A stretch of 64,000 bases of DNA. Origin: an uncultured Draconibacterium sp. GTDB taxonomy: Bacteria > Bacteroidota > Bacteroidia > Bacteroidales > Prolixibacteraceae. Within the stretch, counting starts at the first letter, position 1, and each line of letters opens with the position of its first letter. The position numbers were made by a program, and so were the translations under genes. Location: NCBI RefSeq assembly GCF_963675585.1, contig NZ_OY776414.1:3947001-4011000 (forward strand). Reading direction: 5' to 3'. Positions 51,801 to 61,027 of this stretch are shown one piece after another. The notes under the pieces are model-generated. The model was given only the letters and a program-made list of their open reading frames with translations. It had not been told where the DNA came from and did no database searches.

Positions 51801-54800
51801 ATCCAGCTAAAAGTAGTTCCGGCCACAGAACCGGATAAACTAATATTAGACGCATTTCCAGAACAAACTGTCTCCGACGCCGGAGTCGCAACAACATTTG
51901 GAACAGGATTAACTGTGACCACAACATCAACTGGCGTTCCATCGCATCCGTTTGCGCTTGGTGTAACAGTATAAGTTATCGTTCCCGAAGAAGAACCCGT
52001 AGTCATTAAAATTTGAGAAATAGAATTACCGCTACCGGCACTTGCTCCCGATGCTCCTGACTGACTTACTGTCCAGTTAAAGGAAGTTCCAGCCACAGTA
52101 CTTGTTAAATTAATGTTGGGTGCATTTCCGGAACAAATTGTCTCTGAACCTGGGGTTGCAACTACATTTGGAATGGGATTAACCGTAACCACAACATCAA
52201 CCGGCGTTCCGTCACATCCATTTGAACTCGGTGTAACGGTATATATTACTGTTCCCGAAGAAGAACCCGTAGCGGTTAAAGGTTGAGAAATTGAACTACC
52301 GCTACCAGCACTTGCTCCTGATGCTCCTGACTGACTTACTGTCCAGTTAAAAGTAGTTCCGGATACAGAACTTGTGAAATTAATGTTGGGTGCATTTCCT
52401 GAGCAAACTGTTTCTGAGCCCGGAGTAGCAACTACATTTGGAATAGGATGAACTGTGACCACAACATCAAGTGGGGTTCCATCGCATCCGTTTGCGCTTG
52501 GTGTAACAGTGTATGTTACCGTTCCCGATGCAGAACCCGTGGTCGTCAGCATTTGAGAAATAGAATTGCCACTACCTGCGCTCGCTCCGGATGCACCTGA
52601 CTGACTAACTGTCCAACTAAAAGTGGTTCCTGATACGCTACCTGAAAACGAAATACCTGTTGCGGTTCCCGAACAGATTACTTCGGAATTTGGCGTTGCC
52701 ACAACATCCGGAATTGGATCAACAATTACCTGAATATCATCGGTTGCCGTAAATCCATTGCCATCAGTTACGGTTACAGTGTAGGTTGTAGTTGTTGACG
52801 GGCTGGCTGAAGGACTGGCAATATCTGATGCACTTAATCCGCTTGTTGGATTCCATGAATACGTCCATCCCGGATCTCCTGTTGGCACAGCTGTTAAAGT
52901 AACCGATGAACCATCGCAAATGGTTTCACTGGCATTTCCTCCATTGATGATTACAGTTGGCGCATCCAGGGTAATTCCTGTAAAATCAATGGTTGATGCA
53001 GTTATTCCACTCGCGGTAAGCGTATTTGAACCAGAGATAACTGCTCCGTATTTATCCCAGGGTAAACTTCCATACCAAATACCCATTGCTATTTCTGATT
53101 CGGAACCGATAATGTCAGAGTTTTGGTACTGTGCAGAAATACTGTAATTCGGATTGGAAATATCATTTAATGTAATTGTCCAGTATTGATTCAAATAATT
53201 TGAAGAACTCACATTGTTTGGATGATCATTATCAGTAGTAGTTACTTCAATTGATGCATTACCTCCGAAAGTCCCACTTATCGTAATACTTACTGTTACA
53301 GGATTTCCTGATCCGTCTGCAATTGGAAAAGAATATGTACCACCACTTGATATTTCTTTTATGAGACTGTTGCCGTTTAACTCGATTGATGTATTGGCAT
53401 CAAGTGATAAAGTACCTGTAATGACCAGGTCACTGTTAAGAAATAGATCGGCATTAGCACTCGAAGTAACATTGCTTAAGGGAAGATCAGTATCTAATAC
53501 AAATACCGAACCGGAAGAAGTTGAAGCATTACCAAACTGGAAAGTGCCACCTGAAATGTTTTTGGTACCTGTTCCGTCAATCAATCCAAGATCGAGCTCG
53601 GTTGATGCAGTACTTGGATATTGAAAAACAATTGTACCACCTGTAAAATAGAAATCGCCGCTTGAGCTTACATTGAGAGATCCTACTCCACTTAAATTAT
53701 TGCCGGCAGTAGAAAGTGTAACCGTTCCTCCTGAAATAGTGATTCCCGAGTTTACACCTGGTGGGTTTAGAATTCCATCTGCCGTACTTTCCAATCGTCC
53801 GGCTATATTTACCGTGCCATTCGAAACTATAAAAGCCCCGGTGTTTTGTGTATGCACCGTATTCCCTGAATTAATGCCAAAAGTCGCAGTTCCGCTGTTC
53901 ACCCGAATTAATCCATTATTGGTAACCGTAAAGTTCCCGGTAGACAGAGTTCCACCATTCACTTCAAAACCTGCAATAGAAGGAATTGTTAAACCTGAAC
54001 TATAAGCCAAATCAAGACTTCCTCCGGATGCAATGGCAACAAGTCCGCTGTTAATTGTTAATAATCCTCCGCTTGAAACGGTAACATCTCCTGTAATATT
54101 CAAGGTGGTTGAAATACTTCCTTTTGTTACCTGTAAATTCTCGAAAGTAGTTGTTCCGCTAATCGTAGCATCCGAAGTACCTGTAAAAACAACGGTTCCG
54201 TCGGTTCCGGGAGTAAAGGTGCCACTGTTGCTCCAGTCGCCGTATACGCTCAGGGCATTCGAACCAGATATGATCAATGTTCCACCACTCTGTACGGTGA
54301 TGTTATTACATACGGCTGTGGTAATGTCAACTGTCACCGTCACTCCTGTTGGAATAGTTACATTGTCGCCCGAAGTAGGCAATGCACCACCTCCCCAGGT
54401 CGCCGTATTACTCCAATTCCCGCTACTGGCCGTCAAATCTGTTTGCCCCGATTTTAGTCCAATTGTTTCCCTCTCTACCTGGATGTGATGATCAACCTTC
54501 GTAATGTTTCCGTTTTCATCTGCAATCTGATATGTCCGGGTGACCGTAAACGGACTAACTGTTCCGGTTCTGGTTTCACGAATAAATCGAAAACTTTTTG
54601 CATCAATAGCACAGTTATCCGAGGCAATTCCTCCAGCCCTTTCAAACTCCTGGTAGGAAGTAAAAGCCTCGGGAACCGCGTTTCCAAATACAACATTATT
54701 TCTATTCGGGGCCACAAAAACCGGGATTTCATTATCCACAACCAAAATGGAAAAGGTATACTCACCTTCTACTCCGTCATCCAAAGTGTAAGTAACATTT

Positions 54801-55420
54801 GTTTCGCCAACCGGGAACCAGCTTCCAGATTCGTGAGAGCAGATAATGTGTATTTGTTGAAATGAATTACAATTATCAATTACCCTTGGAACCGACCATA
54901 TAACCTCGGCACCACAATCTCCCTTTTTTGCTGCAACCGTTATGGTTTTCAGAGGATTTACAAATTTGGGAACCTGATTATCAGTAATAGTAACCGAGAA
55001 AGTGCAGAAAACTGGTTTGTTGTAAACATCGGTACCGTTGTAGGAGATTACTGTTGTTCCCTCGTTAAAGGAGTAAGAGCCAATTTGATTCATGCCGTTA
55101 TTGCCAGAGCTGCCTTCGGTTGCTCCCGTCATGTGCCACGAGAGTTGTTTAAGTATGCCTTCCGGATCTTCAAGATCTAATCCGGAGCTAATAACTGAAG
55201 AGCATGAATTGATATCTGTATATGTTGAGATGTCTTCAGGACAAATAAGCCCATTGGTATCGTCGTTGGCGGGCTTATTTTCCTGAAGTTGTGAAAGTAT
55301 AGTGTTGTTTTTAGGTAACAGGTTATTTCCATTTACGGAAATAGCTCCCATAAACACAGCAATACCCACCGCAAGAATTACGGCGAGTTTAAAAGTCTGG
55401 TTATGTTGTAATTTAGTCAC
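33896..55420 (-). CDS. Giant SprB-like multidomain surface adhesin, 7,174 aa
   Basis: One uninterrupted 21.5-kb frame starting with GTG at 55420; a TAG precedes it in frame. Residues about 10-32 form the hydrophobic core of a signal sequence ([20 protein letters not shown]). Approximate order: HYR/Ig domains 40-320; a beta-helix-like region 325-825 ([17 protein letters not shown]); four near-identical 90-aa PKD-like repeats 895-1260; SprB repeats 1350-1660; PKD, HYR and Ig modules 1660-2800; five [12 protein letters not shown] Ig repeats 2800-3120; more SprB/Ig/PKD; six [12 protein letters not shown] repeats 3995-4510; a nested domain 4997-5215; six 87-aa [16 protein letters not shown] repeats 5363-5883; about a dozen HYR domains to the end. 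It finishes [14 protein letters not shown], with no T9SS type A or B sorting domain. The upstream PorP/SprF gene suggests T9SS export and surface anchoring, as for SprB with SprF in gliding Flavobacterium. Confidence 0.9.
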   Translation of the reverse strand: MTKLQHNQTFKLAVILAVGIAVFMGAISVNGNNLLPKNNTILSQLQENKPANDDTNGLICPEDISTYTDINSCSSVISSGLDLEDPEGILKQLSWHMTGATEGSSGNNGMNQIGSYSFNEGTTVISYNGTDVYNKPVFCTFSVTITDNQVPKFVNPLKTITVAAKKGDCGAEVIWSVPRVIDNCNSFQQIHIICSHESGSWFPVGETNVTYTLDDGVEGEYTFSILVVDNEIPVFVAPNRNNVVFGNAVPEAFTSYQEFERAGGIASDNCAIDAKSFRFIRETRTGTVSPFTVTRTYQIADENGNITKVDHHIQVERETIGLKSGQTDLTASSGNWSNTATWGGGALPTSGDNVTIPTGVTVTVDITTAVCNNITVQSGGTLIISGSNALSVYGDWSNSGTFTPGTDGTVVFTGTSDATISGTTTFENLQVTKGSISTTLNITGDVTVSSGGLLTINSGLVAIASGGSLDLAYSSGLTIPSIAGFEVNGGTLSTGNFTVTNNGLIRVNSGTATFGINSGNTVHTQNTGAFIVSNGTVNIAGRLESTADGILNPPGVNSGITISGGTVTLSTAGNNLSGVGSLNVSSSGDFYFTGGTIVFQYPSTASTELDLGLIDGTGTKNISGGTFQFGNASTSSGSVFVLDTDLPLSNVTSSANADLFLNSDLVITGTLSLDANTSIELNGNSLIKEISSGGTYSFPIADGSGNPVTVSITISGTFGGNASIEVTTTDNDHPNNVSSSNYLNQYWTITLNDISNPNYSISAQYQNSDIIGSESEIAMGIWYGSLPWDKYGAVISGSNTLTASGITASTIDFTGITLDAPTVIINGGNASETICDGSSVTLTAVPTGDPGWTYSWNPTSGLSASDIASPSASPSTTTTYTVTVTDGNGFTATDDIQVIVDPIPDVVATPNSEVICSGTATGISFSGSVSGTTFSWTVSQSGASGASAGSGNSISQMLTTTGSASGTVTYTVTPSANGCDGTPLDVVVTVHPIPNVVATPGSETVCSGNAPNINFTSSVSGTTFNWTVSQSGASGASAGSGSSISQPLTATGSSSGTVIYTVTPSSNGCDGTPVDVVVTVNPIPNVVATPGSETICSGNAPNINLTSTVAGTSFNWTVSQSGASGASAGSGNSISQILMTTGSSSGTITYTVTPSANGCDGTPVDVVVTVNPVPNVVATPASETVCSGNASNISLSGSVAGTTFSWIVNQSGATGASAGSGTTISHTLTATGSSTGTVTYTVTPSANGCNGIPVDIVVTVYPPLTPPTISSAQNICYNTTPQALVGTAATGGSGSYTYQWQSSPNGTDSWTNVGTNNLVYTPPVLTSTTFYQLVVTDLCGTEYSNVIEINVAPELTASGAATAILCNGGSSTVTLSANGGTPPYEYTFNGVPDADGIISNVTAGTYNWSVTDARNCGPVSGTIDITEPTLVTATIAITDQIDCNGQTGEVAITASGGTTPYEYTFNGVTQSSNVFTGILAGINLTWSVRDANGCEFIAGAPVDMIAPDVLTATAVATDVLCNGGNTGSIELTVTGGTTPYTFAWNNGAGTGEDPSGLVANTYTVVVSDANGCSISTSATVDEPAALSASIDATSILCYGETSDIQINVGGGTPPYLYTFDGVSNGTGTFTGISAANGIVWQVEDANGCIFSDTYDVVEPTDIVITDISATDTEICEGENIELSSSATGGTGTLRYNWTGPNGYTANNAQNPTILSADVLFNGTYTLTVTDANNCSKNTSIDITVHPSPTVNPIADIEDCHDVSISAITITGSNADDFSWTIDIDSIWTNGASGTGNIPAFTTNNGGNTPVTATVTVTPLYTGQGCSGVPETFTITVNPEPVLTITNNTPILCDNGITSIVLSSNVSGTTFNWSGNDGSSGTSSIIEENISGNVTYTITPTANGCNGESFTTDVLVISTSYDLEVNPTSSPAPNYCQGEDFSINFRASSSGSGSGNTGGWRRTEYQWFTQFMWTVDNPNVVAITSGGPIGNGTVSNPDALTNLTLPLINTTNVVQTATISITPWSYYRERSCFFIWCDPWPSSWTQQCAGDAYEITITVQPFAIECPADITVDTDPGECDATLIPAAPTITCDPGSNLTWSMTGATTDSGSGNISSYDFPSGTTTVTYRATESGVPSNYRECSFNVIVTDNEAPVVANCQADINQTMSSVVCGDTVTFTDPTFTDNCDGVLVATRTDGTGLNSGDVFPVGTTTLTWYAVDAAGNDTTCSFDVTILPDGSGPDIACVGNQAECAPYGGTYLKTGTDWNASASDNCPGVISLTYNLIGATSGTGSSLNNVHFNVGTTTVEWTATDINGNSSVCSFDVVVEEVPGMVLDPLDVSTCLNGTATFTASAEGTAALSYQWRFNGTDIPLATDTFLTITNVQASDAGNYDVVVTNSCGIVTSTSAALTVSSPPVISTQPASQTDCEGESVMFTVAVSGGEAPYVYVWEMRPTSTDAWVSATTVGNIAVTDNLMTVSNIGDMNNPNQAQYRVIVADFCGNQDTSTVATLTVNQVVVPAIIDSVTVCQDGAATFSVLTSGSIPVSYQWQQEGVSISDNAVFSGTTTQTLTITDAQVSENGTYSVLVTFNITQPNNNGAGVTTCVSSSVDIGELIVDEGPDIDADIPAQTICPGDAIAEITLSNLNGTPGTTYSWTRDNTGVLTGMPASGAGNTINGTLNSLTPGSMVTTTFTITATTPNSCFSTSTLTVTVGDTIAPTITTCPADIIVSTDPVSCDATVTYSTPTFDDNCDGAGLTGTLSEGLAPGSTFPVGTTSLKYVYTDAAGNVSDTCFIDVTVEDNENPTALCQNITLQLDAAGSASITPSDIDNASFDGCGLDSLRIDISSFDCTDIGPIMVTLTAVDLSGNEASCIATVTVADTISPTAVCRDITVYLDGSGAATISGADIDNGSSDNCGINTMTASMTSFDCTHIGSPQTVTLTIDDVNGNIGSCNAVVTVADTLPPTAICRDITVQLDATGSATITANDINNGSIDNCGINTMYISENSFDCTNVGSNTVTLTVEDVYGNSANCNTTVTVEDTEKPVAICRDITIQLDAAGLASIVAADVDNGSTDNCGVPTLSVTPNNFNCTNLGANIVTLTATDTYGNDSICQAIVTVSDDNFPVNITATVSQTEIFCNGELADVTISVIGGVGTLTYTFNGNSQATNTFSGIAAGTYTWSVEDPFSCGDTSGTFEVVEPDAITASIDASDVDCSTGNDGVIRIINNQGGSGDYEFTIDGWTTSQADSVFPGLSPGIYNVQMRDANATWCVAVLDAALEIIILSADVTSTDISCYGLNEGTITVSNPDGGSGNYQYTIDGGTNWTPATTGDFTYSNLPADTFDVRVRDANDITCVIPLDTALIIIQPDSLFADLDSTNITCFGAGNGTISLTNPAGGSGTYEYTVNGGVSWENTGDYNSLAPGTYDVRIRDANNPSCERTLDGALVLTEPPVMTATVDSSNISCNGFNDGEIIILNPTGGYGTYEFSIDGGTSWQDSISFLNLYAGIYDVRMRDLADTTCEMSLDPALELSEPPAMTIASQPTDITDCYGTTVSFGVLPNGGAGTISYEWQYMRPAESVFTTIAGQVSDSLHVANIGDANSPNGTQYRVIVSDNCSSLISDTVTLTVNEIVFVSPDTLDKEICEGQDYSLQVTTSGETPTNYQWQIDTTGSWVNLANNSIISGVNTDQLTITGASPSETGQYRVVVTFPSSGIGCDLSSESFVRNLTVHPLPLVDTTTDMVVCNGNMVPQITFTGTATSYDWINSNTGIGLAASGTGDISTFLAVNNDTVPVSASIVVTPRGLYCDGLPDTFNITINPTPEVIPPVNVIFCDGFLSDPYPLTGIPAATVFNITGGASIGLADVTNVSEIPSFLPIAGTATLTVTPVYEGCAGTPETFNVLVVESPTATITGGDTVCQGALAASLIFQSTSDYPVQATYTVNDIDTNVVTIPFATPVQVPVPTNVPGDFDYVLISVRYISEPFCSNPDVRDTARVTVIEPPVPTISGPSSICALTGGHIYTTEPGMTNYVWNISAGGTITAGGNATSDSVIVTWNTSGNKNVSVRYTDNNACSATLPTIFPVTVYAVPVPTITGAGNVCEDEVVVYTTQSGMTNYTWMVAGGTITAGGGSGNNTVTVAWDTAGVQNISVNYENANGCVADSATLSITQRNITVNPEPEPSLAGVDTACTGTEHIYTTEPGMSSYVWTVSAGGNIVSGGTFSDNTATVRWNVDGSQSVSVNYTDLSGCVASVDSTLQVTVHQSPDPTITGPDIICSGSSNSIYRTESGMTGYQWVIVSGDGTITSGANDSVVYITWNSVGSHTISVDYTNENNCNAITPTELEVVAVDEVVPTITGVQSVCEGTTGSYSTESGMLSYNWVVVGGTITAGGGSASNSATILWDSAGVQTVSVDYLSINGCNSIVTDHNVTVDPMPHPTISGSTSVCLDTILYTYTTEPGMTNYQWIYSAGAIVIGGGTSTDDYIDIQWNVLGTQSVSVNYTNPNGCRATSASIQNVVVNELTPVTCPPDTTFCVNVSPVTLVEGSPAGGTFSGTGVTGNIFDPAAAGVGMHTIAYMYTNDSSCVSTCFFNIRVDPQPIAADQYITICSGSELNFNLNDVVPDADFVWTAYDNSSGTSVSGFNDCLTSCDTLITDILINSSAADPGSSNGTAGTVVYQVTATHNGCGGTFDLVVTVEPDAETFYLTWNSNFVEDFIEVCAGAEALSDNDIEILDASDNLVGYSRLPASWNPTFLYGPTSEGPWTTAPGYNNYTSYYQWVVDFSVNDRLGYHYFIVEITDPNTGCIKISEPAILNIVSSLVVEADGPDFLCSSSAPTAHTLTGAYVGGLISSPPVRGSWSITGINPANGGNNGSLSSTSATTDPANVTYTLPANYVGEVTLTLTSSDPDGSGECVPLKDTRTINVLPQNSFEGCLDPLEWTQSGSSGNNGYIDDGESPCLTTVVGSDNGTGSYGIFGISHCSGDGYLTFDWYFKAPPEEIIWHQEDQQEGYNSGSSMIVSAPSNLSAGDLIIVTIHVNDNTTVTSLPSGFSAVSANGSSTNGNVTVASFYKIADGTEGTLTFGTTGNVSSNDRIYSSRVTGHNQSNPIGNSAGVQAYLTYPAEGYMNITMPSVNAGSANSMLVSALAIEISGTSSDDVEFINSPLGSATMYYEDYETTARVAKELLSSAGATGTRTFSWPSYNSRNRRNMYVGAQMFLINPATPDVDAAYYLVGGIPVLLGNQDGDNGTISVPVTAGEEIAFAVETQKNTGGPGELIIYNLDVPNDPPVVSGDTLIEYAECQLAGFDPDTAFTGPAVFDDCDTFSIQTGYPTTTAIISNGCENSQIRTWVYVDDCGQESEAFSQRVVWTIIDPIQLTCPPSDTLGACTDPADVEAAYNIWAAGFLSPTGGCGTVTDNLNELPVYTDLSCGGQISFTLMVSDDCGQVDSCTSHFVINAAEDLSITCPADTLLPACTDTADIRLAYEQWISEFTHAGGCSTVTTNIDSIPALPDLSCGGEIEFRYVVNLGSPSCPNSIDCYATFGVETPVDLEVVVSPDASLPLCSDTASIRAAYNTWVAGFLTSGGCDVQTNIDSVPALPDLTCGGSISFVFRARNGADKCVDSAVDSSSFEVFAPPPLVLTCPSDPNLPGCAGAIAITNAYNNWIDSFRVSGACDVTTNIDSIPPLGDLLCDGQLSFTFIATSGGDVCYQTDTCTSTFTIGGADNLVVSCPPDTTVIGCSAAEVQNIFDAWIDSFTYTGGCNVSASDLTIYTPPVTCGGTLRVDFVVSDECGQADSCSAEFTVEAPPLSIQVPKDTLLDACSNQLDVDIAFASWISGFGHTGGCNVLVTDTSLFFPPDICGGEIIVNYSASDACGQVKNGSAFFAIDIPKNVELNPSFTVPANTTAYTDAVCVADTSPSATGWPTDLYDNCTQDSLVITYTDSVVPGLCTGAYVVYRFWTVTDNCLNDTTQLQVIDVTDTIPPLIVCPADASEYTDPSQCYKTGMDMGIATATDNCTPQASIVITNDAPVQLPVGTTVVTWTATDDCGNVSSCTQLVTIVDTIPPNIDINGCQDVTETAAPNNCSKVPDTMLDPVYLDDCWPLDSLVLTYTVTGATIASGTGSAAVVDYNVGVSYVTYVVTDPDGLQDSCSFTVTIVDVTPPGINIGGCVDVSDTAAANNCSKIPATIADPTYSDDCWPVDSLVLTWTMTGATTGAGNGSVAGETFNVGLTTVQYVVTDPDGNSDSCSFTVRIIDITAPGIDIGGCVDVSGTMDASNCYAIPPAITDPTFSDACWPLDSLVLSFRIENGAWDTTGLGYVSGLLFPVGTNTVWYIVTDPDGNADSCSFTVEMLRDEIQWTAITCPPGYVSATLGPTSCDTLLTLPPPAVSDFCVTATYTITNDYNGLSTITNEAFVAGITEVNWTISDNSGNDTTCTVYVEVDGIQLPSITCPPNVSGTMDASDCYAIPPVIDPPVYSAPCWDTDSLDLSFRIENGAWDTTGVGEVNGLNLPVGTNTVWYIITDPDGNADSCSFTVEMFRDEIQWTAITCPSDPAPIVLGPTECERAISLDPPTVSDYCVTATYTITNDFNGLSTITNELFPTGITEVNWTISDNSGNDSICTVYVDISGVQLPTIACPPNVVQQLTADQCEAIPVSIQEPDVDAPCWPDDSLAISYVITGALDSVGNGSVSSIEFPFGISTVTYTVTDPDGNSADCSFTVSMSRPTIPPAVVNCPPGSVTVTVNPNECETFVDLDPPTVTDPCLTAVYTITNDYTGTNNADTLYPIGFTTVTWTVRDTFGNEEYCTVVVEVIDLPPTLICPPDTVIQADFNQSYASDITIALPYFEDNCDSTLTWTVSGVTTFAELENDVLVPGINVVHYPDTFNLGTTTITYTFVDGHGNSVECSHKITVLGSPDIECPPDTTIYLDGSEGTCEATFDPGVADLIQGTPPITWTYTITFPDGSTQTDTYIKDAPDPEPNPLGVMTFPLGVTTIEWRAENISGFDTCSHWIEVIDTIPPTFDADPYENCVDPLHWAVYNESNPNPVFNHVDPLVEKFPVDYRTLFAGDTFLDLTSLEDNCCDSVDMTINWRIEFSDTPDPVTGVATPHPDVSGQGQPSEYVHPVTGLPTDIELWGDGVLFTTVTHNIFYWVEDCNGNTSDELMQEITITPRPEVTKQNY
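51645..52735 (-). repeat. Four 270-bp tandem repeats inside the adhesin gene
   Basis: Four highly similar copies with a 270-base period, encoding 90-aa PKD-like units ([18 protein letters not shown], then [15 protein letters not shown]). The high DNA similarity means recent expansion or gene conversion compared with the diverged repeats elsewhere in the gene. Confidence 0.9.
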
Positions 55421-55538
55421 CTAAATAATTTTGATTAAAGAGGTAGTTTAAAAGATTTCTATATTCCTGTCATTTCTTTAATTTTTTATTCAATACTTAT
55501 TTTCCTTCGGGTTTGTAAATTCTGCCATATTCTTAGAA

Positions 55539-56471
55539 TTAGAAATATCTTGCTCTCAAATAACTGCGTCCAAAAAAGTCAATATCATACCCAACCGTAA
55601 ATTCAAAGGTCCCGTTCTGATATGGATATATTTCGTTGTAGGTTATCTCCATTGCAAACCCCACACGTAAATGATTGCTAAACATCCAGTTTCCGGTAAA
55701 ACACATGGCAGCTCCTGTTCGGTACATTACCCCAAGCCAAAGTTTCTCACGCAGCATAAAATTCGCTGCGAGATCAAATTGCAAAGGTGTTCCCCAGGTT
55801 GCACGCACCAAAAGTGTGGGTTTAAAAACAACAATATTCAATGGATCTAAGGGAAGAACATATCCACCATTCAGATAAATAGTACGTACCTCGGCGCTGG
55901 TCGAATAATTGTGAAAATTCTCTTTCAAATCGTTTTCCACAATTTTTGGAACAGAGAATCCCATGTAAAAATCTTCCTGATAAATAAAGACTCCTACGCC
56001 AAAATTTGGAAGAAATTTTAAATCAACATCTTCCTCGAAAGCTCTGTCGTATTGATTATCCGGGTATAATTTGTATTCGGTTAGCGGATTCTTGTAATTT
56101 ACAAAACCGAATTTAATCCCAAGACGCATACGGGTTCTCGACGAAAGATATACCTCATAGGCATAATCTCCCAGAACACTTAAGCGGTTTTCCAGACCGA
56201 AGCGGTCGTTCATGATGTTTAAACCAACACCAACTGCATCGTTTCGTAAAGGTGAATGAAATGAAATTGATTCAGTGAGCGGAGAACGGTTAATTCCAGC
56301 CCACTGTTTTCTTACTAATGTAGTGAATCCAATTTTCTCCCATATACCAGCATAGGCAGGATTTATGACCTGACCATTATACATATACGAGGTTAAAATA
56401 GGATCTTGTTGCGCACTACACCGAAGTGATATTAGCAAGACAAATATCCCTAAAACAACAATTCTTTTTAT
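55539..56471 (-). CDS. PorP/SprF-family T9SS outer-membrane protein
   Basis: Beta-barrel outer-membrane protein of the PorP/SprF family, 310 residues if started at 56471. These proteins partner particular T9SS surface proteins; SprF is needed for SprB export in Flavobacterium johnsoniae. Family marks are AQQDPILTSYMYNGQVINPAYAG right after the signal peptide, KQWAGINRSPLTESISFHSP, VGVGLNIMNDRFG, and the C-terminal FEFTVGYDIDFFGRSYLRAR ending in aromatic-rich beta strands. No ATG or GTG is present before the mature part. The only start giving a proper signal peptide (xKRIVVLGIFVLLISLRCSA) is an ATA at 56471-56469; a TTG at 56438 would cut the signal peptide in half. It lies 118 bases upstream of the adhesin on the same strand. 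Confidence 0.92.
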   Translation of the reverse strand: MKRIVVLGIFVLLISLRCSAQQDPILTSYMYNGQVINPAYAGIWEKIGFTTLVRKQWAGINRSPLTESISFHSPLRNDAVGVGLNIMNDRFGLENRLSVLGDYAYEVYLSSRTRMRLGIKFGFVNYKNPLTEYKLYPDNQYDRAFEEDVDLKFLPNFGVGVFIYQEDFYMGFSVPKIVENDLKENFHNYSTSAEVRTIYLNGGYVLPLDPLNIVVFKPTLLVRATWGTPLQFDLAANFMLREKLWLGVMYRTGAAMCFTGNWMFSNHLRVGFAMEITYNEIYPYQNGTFEFTVGYDIDFFGRSYLRARYF

Positions 56472-56814
56472 GACGATACCAATTTTCTCTGGTTACAACA
56501 TTCGAAAACTACGACATTTTATTAACAAATACAATGTTTACTTACGGAAAAAGATATTCACAAATGCCTATAAAACATAGGCAATCTATTCTTTACTTGT
56601 TAATTTGTCCCATCACGGGAATTGTTAATAACTCTGATTGTGTAATTTTGAAATGATAAAAGACAATAAAAGCAAAAAAATAGTGTTGCCGGAGTGAAAG
56701 ATTCACACTTAAAATTCCTCTACATAAGACAAAAAAAAAAGATTTAAAATCTTTTAACATTTACCCAACTTACAAGCATAAAAAAATCAAGCTTTTTAAA
56801 TAAAGAAAATTCTT

Positions 56815-56865
56815 AAAGTTGGCGTAATACCCCTTGGCAGAGCCAAGGGGTATTACGCCAACTTT
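56815..56865. repeat. Perfect 24-bp inverted repeat
   Basis: AAAGTTGGCGTAATACCCCT continuing TGGC (56,815-56,838) is exactly complementary to 56,842-56,865, with a three-base loop AGA. The minus-strand continuation TTTAAGAATTTTC could make it a terminator for the dipeptidase gene, but the stem is far longer than a typical terminator. Confidence 0.9.
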
Positions 56866-56907
56866 ATTTCAGCAAAACAGCTGAAACCCGAATTTTCGTT
56901 ATTTCAC

Positions 56908-56957
56908 CCCTCTGTCAGTCTTTCGACTGACATCTCCCCTGTAATTCAGGGGAGAAT
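56908..56957 (+). repeat. Two-hairpin element, copy F
   Basis: CACCCCTCT lead, GTCAGTC-TTTC-GACTGAC hairpin (56,914-56,931), CTCCCCTG-TAATT-CAGGGGAG hairpin (56,934-56,954), then AATA. It has the same architecture as copies A to E with different but fully paired stems, 23 kb away from them. Confidence 0.75.
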
Positions 56958-56966
56958 ATAAGGAAA

Positions 56967-56986
56967 CCTCGTGGCAAGCCACGAGG
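56967..56986. repeat. Perfect 9-bp hairpin
   Basis: CCTCGTGGC-AA-GCCACGAGG, about 60 bases downstream of the dipeptidase stop codon at 57047. It may contribute to transcription termination. Confidence 0.6.
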
Positions 56987-57046
56987 AATTATTTGATTAA
57001 AAACTTGATTCCCTTCTTGTAAATAAATACCAAAAACTACCAGCGT

Positions 57047-58261
57047 TTACTTTTGAGAGAAGGCCTCAACCGCTTTAAATACCCTTAAAAAGTTTCCACC
57101 CCATACTTTATCAATTTCCTCCTCGGAATAGCCTCGTTTTAACATTTCGTCGGTAATATTTGGGAACTCGCTTACATCGGCAACTCCATCCAAACCACCA
57201 CCGCCATCAAAGTCAGATCCGATGCCAACATAGTCAATTCCCACAAGGTTTTTCACATAATCGATGTGATCTACACAATCGGCAACAGTAGGTAGTTTTT
57301 GGGGATATTTAAGCGACAAATCTCTCCACTCGGCACGAAGCTCTTTTTTTTGTGCTTCGGTCATGGTTTCGAACTTATTGTATTTTAAGCGTAGTTCTTT
57401 TTGTTTCTGAAAATAAACTGTAGTTGTATCCGGATCTTTTATGTAATCGTCTAATAAACAAATTTGAATAACTCCGCCATTTTTAGCCAATGCTTTTAGC
57501 ATGTCGTCGGTGAAGTTTCGATTGTGATGAGCAATGGACCGAATGCTGGAATGTGAAGCAAAAACCGGAGTTTTGCTGAGTTCTATAACATCAAAAAATG
57601 ATTTGTCGGAAATATGCGAAACATCAATCAACATTCCAAGTTCGTTCATTTTTGGAACAACTTCTTTTCCAAAATCACTTAATCCATTGTGTTCCGGTCC
57701 TTTTTTATCGGTCGACGAATCGCAAATATCATTGTTCGACGAATGACACAAAGTGATGTAACGCACTCCTCTATCATAGAATTCCTGTACCCTGTTAATG
57801 TCGGTTCCAATCGGAAATCCATTTTCCATACCAATGTAAATCGCACGTTTGCCCTTTTTTTCAAGCCGAATTACATCTTCCGATTTAGTGGCAACTTCAG
57901 CCATTTTATTATTTTCGTTACAAACCTTGTAGGTTTCATCAATCATTTGATGTGCAAGCCGGTATGCATTTTCTGTATTCTCCGGTGTTCTTTCTTTTTG
58001 CCCTGTAAAAGCTGCAAAAAAAATAGCATCCAAACCACCCTCCTGCATTCTCGGAAAATCAACTCTGCTTTTTGGAGCACTGTTTCGGGTACCAATATCA
58101 AATTCTTCATCCAATAAAGCCATTGGTGTATCACAATGTGTATCAATTGTAATTGCTTTATTGTGAATTTTCATCACTCCTTTTCCTACTCCCTCACCAA
58201 AAACAAAACCATTTGCCAACAGCCCCCCAACCAATAGCAAAACATAAACAGCCTTAATCAT
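57047..58261 (-). CDS. Membrane dipeptidase (peptidase family M19), secreted
   Basis: Zinc-dependent renal-dipeptidase-type enzyme of 404 residues that hydrolyses dipeptides, including forms with D-residues at the C-terminal side. A signal peptide (YVLLLVGGLLANGFVFG) suggests a periplasmic location. Metal and active-site motifs are ITIDTHCDTPMAL with H42 and D44, IGMENGFPIG, IDVSHISDKSF, and VFASHSSIRSIAHHNRN; VGIGSDFDGGGGLDG near the C-terminus is the substrate-binding segment. It appears to be a single-gene unit divergent from the DUF3810 gene; a series of hairpins lies downstream. Confidence 0.95.
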   Translation of the reverse strand: MIKAVYVLLLVGGLLANGFVFGEGVGKGVMKIHNKAITIDTHCDTPMALLDEEFDIGTRNSAPKSRVDFPRMQEGGLDAIFFAAFTGQKERTPENTENAYRLAHQMIDETYKVCNENNKMAEVATKSEDVIRLEKKGKRAIYIGMENGFPIGTDINRVQEFYDRGVRYITLCHSSNNDICDSSTDKKGPEHNGLSDFGKEVVPKMNELGMLIDVSHISDKSFFDVIELSKTPVFASHSSIRSIAHHNRNFTDDMLKALAKNGGVIQICLLDDYIKDPDTTTVYFQKQKELRLKYNKFETMTEAQKKELRAEWRDLSLKYPQKLPTVADCVDHIDYVKNLVGIDYVGIGSDFDGGGGLDGVADVSEFPNITDEMLKRGYSEEEIDKVWGGNFLRVFKAVEAFSQK

Positions 58262-58387
58262 TTTCTAAATTTTTTAAATAGCTTAAACACAATATTAGCA
58301 AAAGCATTTTATTTTTTAACATATTGTCAGCAAATCAGCAGGTCTATTTACAAAAAATAATTATTTATTATTTTTCGCATCGCCTCT

Positions 58388-58395
58388 TATCTTTG
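58388..58395 (+). promoter_or_regulatory. -7 element for the DUF3810 gene
   Basis: TATCTTTG matches TAnnTTTG and lies 12 bases before the ATG at 58407, giving a very short leader. The -33 region is only T-rich, with no exact TTTG. Confidence 0.5.
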
Positions 58396-58406
58396 TAAAA
58401 AAAACA

Positions 58407-59495
58407 ATGCTTAAAAAGCTTCGAAAGATACGATTCAGAAAGTGGCCAATACTACCTCTTGTGGCAGTGCTTCTTTTTCTTGTCACCGAACTATTAAGTC
58501 GTAGCCCATCTTTTGTGGAGCATTATTATTCTCAAAAATTCTATCCGTTTATGTCCGGAATTATTTCGCAACTGAGCAGTTATTTACCCTTTTCAATCGA
58601 CGATATTTTCTATTTGTTGCTTCTGGTTCTTCCTTTCGTTTTGGTAATCCTGCTTGTATCAAAAAAAATTTCATTTCAATCTGCCGGCAAAATTGTTCTG
58701 ATTACTTTGTCATCTATATACATTCTTTTTTATGTGCTTTGGGGTTTAAACTATTACCGCCCAAACCTGAACGAGCGCCTGGCAATAAACGACAGACCTA
58801 CAAACAAAGATGAGTTTATTGATGTGCTTGAAAAGCTAATAAACACCACCAACAATTTGCACTCAACGTTTGATCAGCTAAACAAAGCCGCTGTTGATTC
58901 CATTCTTGAAAACTCATATAAAAACCTGGCTGAGGCTTTAAAAATTACTTACCCAATGGGAACCCGCCGCGACAAAACAATTACTTTTAGTATGTTTTAT
59001 GCACAATCGGGAATTACCGGATACTTTGGCCCGTTTTTTAACGAAATTCATGTAAACAAAAAGGTTTTACCCATTGAATATCCCTTTGTTCTGGCTCACG
59101 AAAAAGCCCACCAGTTTGGAATAACAAGTGAAGCCGAAGCCAACTTTTATGCCTGGCTTGTTTGTTCGACAAGCAACAATCAACAGATTCATTATTCGGC
59201 AAGTATCACGCTTTTACGCCATTTTTTATACCAAGCCTACAAAATGGAAGAGTATGAGGAGATCGTAAAAGACATAAACGATCCTGTAAAATCGGATTTT
59301 AAAGCCATCATTAAACATTGGGATGAACTTCGAAATGAAAAAATGAACAAAGCCGCTTCGAAAGTCAACGACACCTATTTAAAAACGAATAAAATAAAAG
59401 GTGGCATTCAGGATTACCGCGGAGTAGTAGAACATGTTATGAATTTTTCGTTAGATTCTGCCTTTCAGGAAAGACACAATCTTCTTCCCAAATAA
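58407..59495 (+). CDS. DUF3810 membrane protein with HExxH-like site
   Basis: A 362-residue integral membrane protein of the DUF3810 family, found mainly in Bacteroidota. Three hydrophobic segments occupy about residues 15-30, 68-90 and 95-115. A soluble domain follows with TFSMFYAQSGITGYFGPFFN, FVLAHEKAHQFGITSEAEAN and a long helical tail. HEKAH at 231-235 fits the HExxH zincin pattern, and the following E-A-E could give the third zinc ligand, so I infer a possible metallopeptidase. The biological role is not established. It is followed after 95 bases by the MBL-fold gene on the same strand. Confidence 0.9.
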   Translation: MLKKLRKIRFRKWPILPLVAVLLFLVTELLSRSPSFVEHYYSQKFYPFMSGIISQLSSYLPFSIDDIFYLLLLVLPFVLVILLVSKKISFQSAGKIVLITLSSIYILFYVLWGLNYYRPNLNERLAINDRPTNKDEFIDVLEKLINTTNNLHSTFDQLNKAAVDSILENSYKNLAEALKITYPMGTRRDKTITFSMFYAQSGITGYFGPFFNEIHVNKKVLPIEYPFVLAHEKAHQFGITSEAEANFYAWLVCSTSNNQQIHYSASITLLRHFLYQAYKMEEYEEIVKDINDPVKSDFKAIIKHWDELRNEKMNKAASKVNDTYLKTNKIKGGIQDYRGVVEHVMNFSLDSAFQERHNLLPK

Positions 59496-59502
59496 ATTCT
59501 CC

Positions 59503-59510
59503 TATTTTTG
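59503..59510 (+). promoter_or_regulatory. Candidate -7 element for the MBL-fold gene
   Basis: TATTTTTG matches TAnnTTTG, 80 bases before the ATG at 59591 and just past the DUF3810 stop. There is no clear -33 element, so the call is tentative. Confidence 0.35.
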
Positions 59511-59590
59511 TTATTCTATTAATTTAAGATGGAATTGAATCTGTGAAAGAATACTTCCGGCTTCAATCTTCCAACATCTAACTTTCTTCT

Positions 59591-60427
59591 ATGAAGTTGA
59601 TTCCGATTTCTGCAGGTGATTTTCATGCCGATGGTGGCGCACTTTTTGGTGTTATTCCGAAAGTTTTGTGGAGCAAAATGTACCCTTCAAACGAAAATAA
59701 CTTTACACAACTTACCTTAAGGTGTTTACTGGTTGATACCGGAGGACACAAAATAGTAATTGAAACAGGCGTTGGAAATCATTACCCTGAAAAATACCTG
59801 CAAAACAATGGAGTAACTTCGGTAACAGAACTGGAAAAATCATTGGCTGAAAATGGTTATTCTACCGAAGACATTACCGATGTATTTTTCACCCATTTGC
59901 ATTGGGATCATTGCACCGGTGCAGTAAAAAATGTGCACGGAAAGCCGGAACTCGTATTTCCAAATGCAACAATGTGGAGCAGCAAAAAACAGTGGGAACA
60001 TTCTAAAATCTCAAATCCGCGCGAAAAAGCTGCATTTCATACCGATATTTTGAATTTTATTCACGACTCAGGAAAACTCAAACTGGTTGAAAACGAAGGC
60101 GAACTTTTTCCCGATTTTGAAGTTCGTATGTTTGACGGACACACCCCGGGACAGATGATTCCATTTATCCACACAAAAAAAGAAACCTTTGTTTACACTT
60201 CTGATTTGATTCCTACAACGGCAAATATTCCGCTGCTTTGGATTGCCGCCTACGATCTCGATCCGGTTACGGTGATGAAAGAGAAGGCTATCTTTTTAGA
60301 AGAAGTTGCAGACAAAAATCAGGTTCTATTTTTTGAACACGACTACTACACCGAGTGTGCCACGGTTGCCAAAACCGAAAAAGGATTTGTTTTAAAAGAA
60401 AAGTTTAAACTGGCTGATTTAATCTGA
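59591..60427 (+). CDS. MBL-fold metallo-hydrolase
   Basis: Cytoplasmic metallo-beta-lactamase-fold hydrolase of 278 residues. The metal-site motif HLHWDHCTGA has H102, H104, D106 and H107; later ligands are in FDGHTPGQMIPFI, an Asp in VYTSDLIPTTANI, and LFFEHDYYTECATV near the end. The layout (a VDTGGHKIVIETGVGNHYPE segment before the HxHxDH motif) resembles quorum-quenching-lactonase-like or general MBL hydrolases. The substrate cannot be assigned. Its last codons overlap the convergent lipoprotein gene by 9 bases. Confidence 0.9.
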   Translation: MKLIPISAGDFHADGGALFGVIPKVLWSKMYPSNENNFTQLTLRCLLVDTGGHKIVIETGVGNHYPEKYLQNNGVTSVTELEKSLAENGYSTEDITDVFFTHLHWDHCTGAVKNVHGKPELVFPNATMWSSKKQWEHSKISNPREKAAFHTDILNFIHDSGKLKLVENEGELFPDFEVRMFDGHTPGQMIPFIHTKKETFVYTSDLIPTTANIPLLWIAAYDLDPVTVMKEKAIFLEEVADKNQVLFFEHDYYTECATVAKTEKGFVLKEKFKLADLI

Positions 60428-60841
60428 AATACGTTCCAAAACAATCCATCCCCAACCAGAAACCTGGAGCTTTAATTCATCCCTGTCAATTTCGAAGCTG
60501 GATACCTGCCCAAGCATTGCACCAAACTTGACAGAGAAATCACTGTCGCAACACATTTCAGTGCATGAAGCTCCAGTAATTGATATATTCCCAGACGCGT
60601 CAAATTCAAAATCGCCAATACAGCCATTTCTGTCCAACGCAAGCAAATATGTACCGTCGTTTTTAAATTCTACAACTGGATTATAGTCGTCGTTTTTCGC
60701 ATACAATACCGATTCTACCGACATAAATTCAGTTGCCTGCCATTGGCCGATAATCGTAGTATTGCAACTACAATTGTTATCGTCGTTACAGGATATCATA
60801 ACAACTAATAAGAAAACAAAAGGAGCGAAAAAATATCTCAT
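60419..60841 (-). CDS. Small lipoprotein, lipocalin-like
   Basis: A 140-residue predicted lipoprotein: hydrophobic FFAPFVFLLVVMIS ending in Cys18 (VMISC lipobox), followed by an acidic NDDNNC stretch as expected for an envelope lipoprotein. The rest resembles the small beta-barrel lipocalin-like proteins common in Bacteroidota (IIGQWQATEF, VEFKNDGTYLL, FEFDASGNISI, LKLQVSGWGWIVLER). It has seven cysteines besides Cys18, including a CCDSD cluster, which is unusually many. Function unknown. The gene is monocistronic and converges with the MBL hydrolase. Confidence 0.8.
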   Translation of the reverse strand: MRYFFAPFVFLLVVMISCNDDNNCSCNTTIIGQWQATEFMSVESVLYAKNDDYNPVVEFKNDGTYLLALDRNGCIGDFEFDASGNISITGASCTEMCCDSDFSVKFGAMLGQVSSFEIDRDELKLQVSGWGWIVLERISD

Positions 60842-61027
60842 GGTATCTTACTTTTTTCAATGATGTCCAACAATCTGAAATGGTTGCGTATGAGTAACTT
60901 TTACTGTAATCCTATCCGAGTCAACCAGCACTTGTATTGAATTCATAATTGCGAATAAGCTAAAACTTCCGAATTTAGTTAAATTGCACGAGCAAAATTT
61001 CTTCAATCCGATTTTTGAACATCAAAC

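Larger units (their letters stand above)
56472..57046. other. Intergenic region with hairpin cluster
   Basis: This 575-base gap between the dipeptidase 3' end and porP/sprF is AT-rich near porP. It carries a 24-bp perfect hairpin (56,815-56,865), a two-hairpin element (56,908-56,957) and a 9-bp perfect hairpin (56,967-56,986). No gene or clear TAnnTTTG element was found. Confidence 0.7.
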
